Positions 56,278 to 64,000 of a stretch of 64,000 nucleotides of DNA are shown in pieces. Source of the DNA: Hexactinellida sp. DTS-2022 (lineage: Eukaryota > Porifera > Hexactinellida). The notes under the pieces were generated by a model. It was not told where the DNA came from, made no database searches, and worked only from the letters and a program-made list of their open reading frames with translations. The stretch is from positions 930,001 through 994,000 of the forward strand of contig JAPNXP010000007.1 of assembly GCA_028753945.1 (NCBI GenBank), written 5' to 3'. The position numbers were made by a program, and so were the translations under genes. The number at the start of each line of letters is the position of its first letter. The first letter of the stretch is position 1.

Positions 56278-59200
56278 AGGAGATAGAATATCCGGCTGGC
56301 GCATCCTTATCGAGAGTGGGACGGAGCACATTCGTACAGAGGAAGCTGGGGAGAAGAAGGTCATACATCTCCTCCCTAATTATGTAAACCGATCAATTAC
56401 GGATACGGAGGCTGTGAAAATTGTGATGAAAAAGGAAACTACACTAAAATAAGATCTAGATGATTTGGTCAGAGTGTGGACAGCCGATAAGATCCATTTA
56501 CAGCCATGCAAGAACTGGTGAAATTACAATGGCAGCCTTGACAGAATATTGAGGATTATTTTTTCCAAACAAGACGGAAGGCAGCACACGCAGGAACCAC
56601 ATTAAGATTTGTAGCATCAATGGTGTCGACTCAACTCCCAAAAGAAGTACAAAATCGGATTAAGGGTACAGTAACTAGCGTTAACGAAGACCTAGACCAT
56701 TCCGACGCTTTCAAATTAGTCGCAAAAATAAAGGAGGCACTCACAGAGAAAGGATTTGCTCTCAACGTAAGGGATTAACATGACTCACACACACCCAGAA
56801 TCTCTACAATCAAAGACTCGAGGGTGACAACAGAACAGAGCAAGACCTCGCACAGGATTCCGAAAATAAATAGCATACACTAGAAGTAAACCTGGATGGC
56901 GGAGACAAACATTTACAAGGAACCAGAAAAACAAGAGAAGAGAAACTGCTTCATATGTGGTCAGTGATATTTTTGGGGGCTCGGGGGGGCGACGCCCCCC
57001 ACTTATTTCGCTAAGGGGTGCGCTCCTTCCTATCAGTTATCTATAGAATGTAACATCAAGTTAAAAATTTTTGTCGCCATTTTAACTACCGTCACTTAAT
57101 ATCATTATAGTTCTCTATGGATCTATTATAACTGAATTACGATGATTTTTTAAAAATTTCAAAATTTCCTATCATCCTATAATAGTTTATTTGTGAAATT
57201 TGAGTAGTGTTGACAGATCATATGAACAAAGTTCCTAGATTTTGACTTTGGCATGAACCTATGGCATATACATGGCCCCCACTTCATTATTGGGAGCCGT
57301 TTTCACCTATGTTTTCTAAGAAAATGCTAAATTTGAAAAGGGAGCGCCCCCCCACTTCTTTTTTGGAAAAATACCACTGTATGTGGTATGAAGCATTTCT
57401 GGAGATTCTGCCCTACAAACGTACTGAAGGACTGCTCGACGCGAAAAGGTAAGGATAATCGGATGGTATTTGCGAAAAAGACCGAAGAGTTAAGCACAGG
57501 AATGTCAGTCCTCATCTCTATTAAGCTGAATGGGATGCAAACAAACGCGCTTGTCGACAGCGGATATGGACCATCAGTGATCGACATCAGCACAGTGCAC
57601 GAGCTTGGACTCGAACAACTGATAGAGAAAAAAGACAGCCAAGTGTTTGGGATTGCTCGTGAACCAGTACTTGTGATGGGGAAATTGGAGTTAATCCTAG
57701 ACTTGGGCGACGACCAAGCACTAGAACATCCTTTCGATGTATTAAAGAATACTGGAGCTACATGCATTCTAGGTCGGGATCTACTTAGGAAATTAGGGTC
57801 AACAGAATTTGACTGTAAAAACAACAGGTACGCCTTGGTACCAGTTGGAAAGATTCCTATGCAGCAATTGAAGGCGGAGAACCGCTCATAAGAGCATCCA
57901 TCACAGTGCTAGAGAACACCATGGACATTGAGAACTTGCATCCAAGACCTACAATTAACCCCAAACTATCGGCAGCAGAGAAGAAATGCCTCTCTGAACT
58001 ACTGCCTAGGTTTGACCTTGTATTTGCCCCAAATCCCAAGCACCCAAAAATCGCAAAAGGAGCGAAACATAGAATAGATACAACCACTGCTGAATAAACA
58101 AAGACAATACCAGTGGCCCCTGCAGTTGAGGCAGAGTTTTCCAAAATCATGAATGAAATGCTTCAGAATAACATATGTTGACCCTCTAATTCACCATGGG
58201 CTAGCCGTGTCTTGTTGGTTACCAAACGTGACGATACCAAGAGGTTCGTGGTCGATTACAGATACTTAAATGAAGTCACTCGGATAGATTCTTATCCAAT
58301 GCCGAATGCGAAAGACATATTAGACCGGATGAAGGGAAACAATTACTTCTCATTCATCGACGGCGCTTCAGCTTACTGGGCGATCGAAGTGGGAGATTCA
58401 GATAAGCATAAACCCGCATTTGTAACTCAGAGAGGACTGTTTGAAATGAAAAGAATGCCATTTGGGCTCGTCAATAGCCAGTCATCCTACCAGCGATTAA
58501 TGGATGAAACGCTCAAGCATGTTGATCGAGCGGATCTTTTCGTGGATGACACTTGCATGCAATCTAAGAACTTTGAACAACACCTCGATGTTTGGAGCTA
58601 ACATTCTCCGCATTGGAAGCAGCGCACATACAATTAAGGAAGGACAAACGCTCTTTTGGCTATCCGAATGGAGAGTTACTTGGACATAAAGTTTCGTCAA
58701 ATGGACATTGCCCAATACGCCGGTTGATGGACAAGATTCGTCACGCACAAAGACCGAGTAGTAAAAAGCAAGTGCAGCGATTTTTAGGACTAGCAAACCT
58801 TTACCGATAATATATTCAAAGGTTTTCCGTGATCGCAGAGCCACTGTACACATTGACGCGCGAGAAGCAAGAATGGGTTTGGGGAACACGGGAAGAAGAA
58901 ACATTCCAAACTTAAAAGGACAAGTTGACGTAACCTCCCACTACTCTAGCATTCCCAAATTGGGGAAAGGAATTTGTTCTCCAAACGGATGCTTCAGCTA
59001 TCGCAATAGGGGCGATCCTATCCCAGAAGTGATTCGAAAAACGATCTACATCCTATGGCATACTTTTCTTCAGGATTAAATGACACCCAGATGAAATCGC
59101 GGCCGGTGAATTCGAATGCTGGGCCGTTATTGCGGCTTGTCGGAATTTATGAAGTACCTACGGGCAGCTCCTCACGTTAAAATCATAACTGACCATAATC

Positions 59201-60192
59201 CATTAGTGTGGCTGAGAGGACAAAAGGACCCCAGGGGGCAAATTTGCTAGGTGGATTATGGAGCTGGAGTCTATTAATTGTTCGATAGAGTTCATCAAAG
59301 GAACTGGAAGTCAATGATGCAGATCAATCAGCATTTCGAAAGATATTTGTATTCGTTCGGCGGTGGCTCAATTCGCGCAGAATTAGAAAAAGCCCAAAAG
59401 GGAGACTTCATAATCTCATCCGCGATAAACCTATTAGAAAAGGCACAAAAGATCAGCTATGGACCATTCAAGACCCAGGCTGGAATGAAAATGTTCATTG
59501 GATTACTTTACAGAGGTAGAAAAGTTGTCGTTCCCAGATCGATGAAAGAAAGATTAATGGCCCTCGCTACACTACCGTATGCGAACACGAATCACAGGCA
59601 CTTCCTATTGCTCATCGACACATTCTCCAAATTCATTGAGCTAGTTCCCTTCATGGATCAAGAAGCCCACTTAATCATCCAAGGGATTAGTGATGGGTGG
59701 ATATTTCTACATGGACCACCGGTGTCTATGTTGATCGAGCAAAGTCCCTCCTTAGATGGAGTTGAGATTAGGTCTTTTGTAGCGCAATTTAACATAATAA
59801 AGAAGCACTGCTCGCCATACCACCCGGAAGGGGACGGACAGGCAGAGAGAGGAATCCGGGCTGTTAAGCAGATTATCAGATGTATGATCGCAGAACACAG
59901 CCTAGACAACGCGGACTGGCTGCCTCTACTCGCGCGTGTCTGCTACACGTTAAATACAGTACCAAGCCTAAGCACCGGTTTCACACCATATCAAGTCATG
60001 TACGGAGTTAAACCAAAGCCCATCTCTGGATCAGAATTAGAACCAGCACTGCAAGACACTTACAACTCAGTCATAGAGTGGGTCGAGGAACTACAGAAAA
60101 TGGAAACCCTCATCAATGAGGAAGTAAATGAAAATCTTGAGCAAGCGAGATCTAGAATGAAGGAAAACTACGACCAAGTTAAGAGAGAATAA
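56278..60192 (+). pseudogene. degenerate Ty3/Gypsy retrotransposon
   Basis: Blocks in order: gag-like sequence in two pieces (about 56280-56460 and 56520-56780) with stops; a zinc knuckle CFIC...H...C split by a hAT element; an aspartic protease with LVDSG (about 57550) in a 468-bp frame; reverse transcriptase (FVVDYRYLN, MPFGLVNSQSSYQ, FVDD in place of the usual YxDD; about 58200-58600); RNase H traces (TDASAIAIGAI, 58970-59020); and an integrase core (LIDTFSKF, then YHPEGDGQAERGI; 59570-60192) whose middle Asp is not evident. Stops and frameshifts occur in almost every domain. I found no paired long terminal repeats, so it is a decayed internal region. Its base composition is more GC-rich than its surroundings. 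Confidence 0.85.
56962..57379. mobile_element. 418-bp hAT element in the retrotransposon's zinc knuckle
   Basis: cagtgatatttttgggg and (complement) cagtggtatttttcc ends; perfect 8-bp duplication tatgtggt (56954-56961, 57380-57387). Mentally closing the gap at one duplication copy brings the knuckle cysteines and histidine into register, which dates the hAT after the retrotransposon. Confidence 0.88.
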
Positions 60193-60484
60193 TATATAAG
60201 TTGATCTATCCGAAAAAGTTATTCAGAACGCTCCAATTTTTGTAAGCTCATGGTGGAAGTTCATAATTAGTCGTCTAAATATTATTCTCAAAGATTATAT
60301 GGTATATGGCTCTCAATTTGGCCCGACAAATTAAATTCCAATCCTCAGTTCCTCTTTCTATAAAGCAGTAACTGGAAACATAAACCTCAGAGGAACCAAT
60401 TTTCTACAGAAAGACCAAATTTCCATGAAAACTTTGGTACCAATTTTCCAAGGGGATCAATATTTCCGTGACAGCACAACTAAC
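60193..60484. other. intergenic between retrotransposon and small exon
   Basis: No gene; 60395-60475 resembles the end of the 'ggtactgtcacg' MITE. Confidence 0.4.
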
Positions 60485-60817
60485 TTGCATGTCTTCTAAT
60501 TCTCGCTTTATTTTCTCAGCATGTTTCATGTATCCCTTCGCCTTCATAGGATGGTCCATAGACGGCAGTGCCTGCCCAGTTGGCTTAGAGGGGTAATGGA
60601 ATTCGGATTGTGTCTGTGGACTAATGGAACCCTCCCAAGGGGGCTCCAGCGCCTGGGGGGGCTGCTCGAAGCGCAACGGACCGATTGCCTGGGCCGACTT
60701 ATCTGCGAAACTTAGCGGGTTTGTTGAGGGTATTTTAGAGGTTTGGAGAGTTTCCGTTCGCTTGAGACGGACCTCTGCGAAATCTTCATCTCTCAGGGCC
60801 TTCGGGTAAGACATGAC
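60485..60817 (-). CDS. putative exon of unknown protein, downstream of NLR 2
   Basis: 111 codons between a plausible acceptor (ccttagtaaccag) and donor (ATGCAA|GTTAGT), or starting at the ATG at 60814. It reads YPKALRDEDFAEVRLKR near the start, a Pro-rich middle (RFEQPPQALEPPWEG) and a charged end (KIKRELEDM). No domain recognised. A clearly broken homologue sits in the same position beside NLR 1 (43072-43212), so it belongs to the duplicated segment. It could equally be a gene fragment. Confidence 0.4.
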
Positions 60818-61182
60818 CTGGTTACTAAGGAGTATACTGGAATGCACAGCGATGAGGGAATAAATATGCAAATACACAGACACTGTTTTGTTGCTTGGGA
60901 AATGTTACGTAACAGAAATTCCAAGAAAATAAGACACCCCTACATACGCATTTTGATCCATTTTGTAATACAAGTACGCACATACATAAGTGCCCTTGGA
61001 AGTTATGTAACGCTAGAAGGCAGAGATAAGTAATAATAATAATTAATCATAACAGACTATACTATAATTTCCATTTGTTCCATTGTTAATTCTAAACGTC
61101 AACGGAATAGAAATTACATAAAATTCAATGTTAGATATGGAATTCAGTATATTCAAGGTGTAGAGTCTCAGGTTATGAGAGG
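60818..61182. other. 3' flank of NLR 2
   Basis: Matches 43925-44263 (aattccaagaaa, gtgcccttggaag, gttatgtaa), part of the segmental duplication. Confidence 0.6.
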
Positions 61183-64000
61183 TTAATTAAAAAGAACAGA
61201 GTACTCCTTTGCTACTAATTCGAGTGCTTTAATGGGAACTGGATCTGGTTCGAAGAGATCGTCTATCCTCAGTCTCTCCAGCTGTCTGAGAGTAGGGATT
61301 AGGTTAGCGAGTGCTTCACACGACTGAGAGGTCTGTCCACAGTCACGTACACGTAATAACTTAATTAATGGATGTTTGGCTAGTCCCAGACACACAGCTA
61401 ACATTCCAACATCAGATAGTGTAACCTTGTAAAAGTGTAGATAAAGCAATGACTGCAGAAATCTCAGTGTGTGTGTCCATTGAGAAGTATCCTCTGGTGA
61501 GATGGAAGTATAGTATATCTCTAGCCTACCTATATTAACACAGCTTTGTAGAGCAGATAGGAATTCTGTCCAACTCTCAAATCCTATATTTTGTAAGTAC
61601 CATAGGGTGACTGCCCTTAGTGTGTTATGATTGATATTCAGTACTCGGAGTAGATTGACTGATAGCGATATGTCATATCCAGACTTCATATGTAGATATG
61701 TGAGTCCAGTTAGATGTGCCATGTGAGGTAGCAGGGAGTACTCAAGATATTCAATTTCTGTTAACTGAGTGAGTTTAGGCATTAGTTCCGGTAATAACTG
61801 CTTATCGTCTTCAGATATAAAGCAACGTATGTATAGTCCCTTTAACTGAGTGGCTTGGGTTAGTGCAGGTAGGATAATGCTAAAGCGTTCTGCTTCTTTA
61901 ATAGACAGGTACTGGAAGCATTCGGAAGATACAACACAGGTGGTTAATTGGTGGAGGAATTCTTCGGAGCATTTACTCCAGTACAGTCTCACGCTATTAA
62001 TATGCTGACTGACAGGAGAAGCAAACAGATCGATATCTGTCAAATCCTCTATTTTACACCGTAATAGCTCTATGCTAATGCGAGTGGTATGACGGAGTAC
62101 AGCGTTGTTAATGAGGTTCGTGTAGGCTAGGACTTTAGGACTCATAGGTTCCTGTAATTCCGGTTCAAATACAACAGCTAACTGGGATAGTGGATAGGTT
62201 TGTATTTGCTCCATCAGAGACTCAAACTGCTCTATACTTACATGCTTGGTGTGTACATAGAGAATGTTAATATGCTCGACTAGTTTTAGTGACTGAGTGA
62301 AGCAAGTCCACTCGTTAGGGGACACGGGTAGTACTTTCCCATTAAGATACAGCGACACAGATGTGGGAAGTATTAGCTTGATGGCTAGATGGATATAGCG
62401 GGAATTCGTTTCAAAAATAATTGAGATTAATTGGAAGTATCTCTTAGTGAAGTCATAACAACCTGTGTATGGCAGTAATGGATTATAACTCTTAGTAAAG
62501 TTTTCTAATAGTGAGTAACCGAGGTCAAACCTTAACTGGTGGTACATGGGAATATCTTGAGTTGTGTCAGGAAGCAACTTTCTACACAGAATGGTTAGCA
62601 AAGCAGCTGACTTATTAGCTAGGAGACCACAGAGGAAACGCACAACCATTCGAAATACCGAGAAGTGCTCGTTACTGTCGGCTATGTAGCGTGCACTCAT
62701 GCACTGCTTTGTCCACGAGGTTGATGTTAGGAAGATGGCTGATGTGAATTCTTGCATTGTTAGATGTGCAAATGCCCACACCTTTGTAACAGTGCCTACT
62801 GAGTCTTTCGTGTAGAATTCGTGTGCCAGGCCTAAGCAATGGCATTCTACTTCTGCATTGTCAATTGTCATTGGGACTCTTTCGGTGGAGGTCAGTTCGC
62901 GACTGCCCACACCTATCATTGCGATTCGCCCTATGGCGTAGAGGCAATTCAGGACGCTTTCGTTGAACAATTCAATCTTTTTAACTTTTGACTGTTCCTT
63001 TAGGGCCATCCTGTCTAACTGTCTCCTGATCAGGTAGCAGGTTAGTTCTCTGTAGAGGTGTGTCAAGGTTTGTATCTTTACGGTGTCATCTTTCAGTAGG
63101 GCCGCGAACAGGGAGGCATTCACTGGAATTAGAGACAGCTGGTTCATCTCATCGTATCGGTGCAGGAGACGCTTGCATTCTTTCAACTTATCCAGCTTTG
63201 TAATTTGCTTTTGGAAATACTTGTCTCTGTTTTCAGGTGAAAACCCCAGGACTTGGTAGAATCGGTCTACTTTGATTCCTTGACGCGAACTAATGTCTGT
63301 CCAGGCCCCTGGTCTCGTGGTGGCTATGATGGTGGACTGACGCAGTGCTTCTCTTGATAGCAGCGAGTATAGCAGAGACTTGTCAAACGGTATCTTCTTG
63401 GTGAACTCATCGAGTCCATCTATGATGAGCAACAGACCCTCCCCATCCGATTTGGCGATGTGCTTGGCAAGCTCTTTGGTCCAATCAGATGTCGCTGGCA
63501 ATCCCAAGCACAGCCATTCTTGGACAAATTCAGACGTGACTGATTTGCCTTCTTCTACGCGGCTGGTTTCCATAGAATGCCAATTGGTGTTGCGACAAGG
63601 GATAGCAATGGAATAGGAAATTTGTTTCAGTTCAGCCTCTGCGAATCTTAACGCTATCCTCTTGGAAAGGAAGGTTTTCCCACATCCGGGGTTGCCAATT
63701 AAGCACCAAATCTCCGGTTTTTCTGCAGTATATGTTTTCAGTTCATTTTCAAAGTCCACCGGTTTTATTTCGATTTCCTTGTTAGCGATCTTCCTGAGAT
63801 AGGCAATCTCATTAAACGTTGTTTCATCTTCAAGTCTCACGGGACGAGGTTCCTCTTTAAGAATGGTCAGTTCTACGTACACACTCGTTAAGCTCACTTT
63901 ATCATCTTCTCCCAACATTTGAGTTACCATTGTGTACTCTAGGTTAAGGAACTGTCTCAGTTTATGTTCCCACTGTTTAATTTCTACACTTTGCTGTTTT
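61183..64000 (-). CDS. NLR protein 2 (partial, runs off the window)
   Basis: The frame stays open to the window edge; the 5' end (death-effector-like region) lies outside. The visible part starts in the linker (QQSVEIKQWEHKL), then NACHT with GNPGCGKT, LLLIIDGLDEF and TIIATTRPG, and the leucine-rich C terminus. The ATPase half differs from NLR 1 at only a few per cent of residues; the repeat half differs at roughly 15%, including a short in-frame insertion (KSYNPLLPYTGCYDF) around 62460-62510. Same strand as NLR 1 and about 13.5 kb away, a tandem duplicate. Confidence 0.88.
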   Translation of the reverse strand, partial: KQQSVEIKQWEHKLRQFLNLEYTMVTQMLGEDDKVSLTSVYVELTILKEEPRPVRLEDETTFNEIAYLRKIANKEIEIKPVDFENELKTYTAEKPEIWCLIGNPGCGKTFLSKRIALRFAEAELKQISYSIAIPCRNTNWHSMETSRVEEGKSVTSEFVQEWLCLGLPATSDWTKELAKHIAKSDGEGLLLIIDGLDEFTKKIPFDKSLLYSLLSREALRQSTIIATTRPGAWTDISSRQGIKVDRFYQVLGFSPENRDKYFQKQITKLDKLKECKRLLHRYDEMNQLSLIPVNASLFAALLKDDTVKIQTLTHLYRELTCYLIRRQLDRMALKEQSKVKKIELFNESVLNCLYAIGRIAMIGVGSRELTSTERVPMTIDNAEVECHCLGLAHEFYTKDSVGTVTKVWAFAHLTMQEFTSAIFLTSTSWTKQCMSARYIADSNEHFSVFRMVVRFLCGLLANKSAALLTILCRKLLPDTTQDIPMYHQLRFDLGYSLLENFTKSYNPLLPYTGCYDFTKRYFQLISIIFETNSRYIHLAIKLILPTSVSLYLNGKVLPVSPNEWTCFTQSLKLVEHINILYVHTKHVSIEQFESLMEQIQTYPLSQLAVVFEPELQEPMSPKVLAYTNLINNAVLRHTTRISIELLRCKIEDLTDIDLFASPVSQHINSVRLYWSKCSEEFLHQLTTCVVSSECFQYLSIKEAERFSIILPALTQATQLKGLYIRCFISEDDKQLLPELMPKLTQLTEIEYLEYSLLPHMAHLTGLTYLHMKSGYDISLSVNLLRVLNINHNTLRAVTLWYLQNIGFESWTEFLSALQSCVNIGRLEIYYTSISPEDTSQWTHTLRFLQSLLYLHFYKVTLSDVGMLAVCLGLAKHPLIKLLRVRDCGQTSQSCEALANLIPTLRQLERLRIDDLFEPDPVPIKALELVAKEYSVLFN

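Noticed and set aside
57327-57824. Minus-strand gene opposite the protease
   Set aside because: It is a shadow of the plus-strand protease frame, whose DSG motif and neighbours identify it.
56278-60192. Long terminal repeats of the Ty3/Gypsy element
   Set aside because: No matching direct repeats were found on comparing about 1 kb on each side by eye.

Overview
This window is eukaryotic and almost certainly from an early-branching animal. It is AT-rich, genes are sparse, several coding regions show plausible GT/AG introns, and most of the sequence is DNA-transposon debris. A death-effector-like/NACHT/leucine-rich-repeat (NLR) pair, a coiled-coil/NHL protein, a TRAF-type zinc-finger protein and a Ran-binding domain fit a marine invertebrate. 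A demosponge is my best guess, but this is inference and the species is not established.

Layout. 1-9.2 kb is a giant inverted repeat with no gene; its left arm carries a clean 2,024-bp TTAA-flanked insertion absent from the right arm. 9.3-11.9 kb is nested miniature elements. 11.9-13.6 kb is an intronless multi-pass membrane protein I do not recognise. 14-19.6 kb is repeats: Helentron-like pieces, a duplicated block and foldbacks. 19.7-21.7 and 30.4-32.4 kb hold two intronless paralogous transporter-like genes (divergent POT/SLC15 type) whose 3' halves are almost identical. Between them lie a 31-bp tandem-repeat foldback, a Mutator-like MITE with a 9-bp duplication and a decayed MULE transposase. 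33.4-34.0 kb is a small TRAF-zinc-finger/coiled-coil gene. 36.3-39.4 kb (minus strand) is probably one gene with a Pro/Ser-rich N terminus and a C-terminal Ran-binding domain. 39.5-43.9 kb is nested foldbacks and hAT elements. 44.3-47.6 kb (minus) is a complete NLR. 47.9-49.7 kb is a TIR-bounded element filled with a 141-bp satellite. 52.9-54.2 kb is an NHL-repeat protein interrupted by a frameshift at an A7 run. 56.3-60.2 kb is a degenerate Ty3/Gypsy retrotransposon, itself interrupted by a hAT element. 60.5-64.0 kb (minus) repeats the NLR segment: a small exon and a second NLR running off the window.

The recognisable genes lean towards innate-immune and signalling roles (NLR, TRAF zinc finger, NHL), but nothing shows that they act together. 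The sequence-level novelties are the palindrome dated by transposons, a 57-nt core conserved across seven repeat copies, a module of consecutive short hairpins in at least seven copies, mosaic identity in both paralogous gene pairs, and a stack of nested insertions with readable target-site duplications. All similarity statements are by eye; no database search was run.
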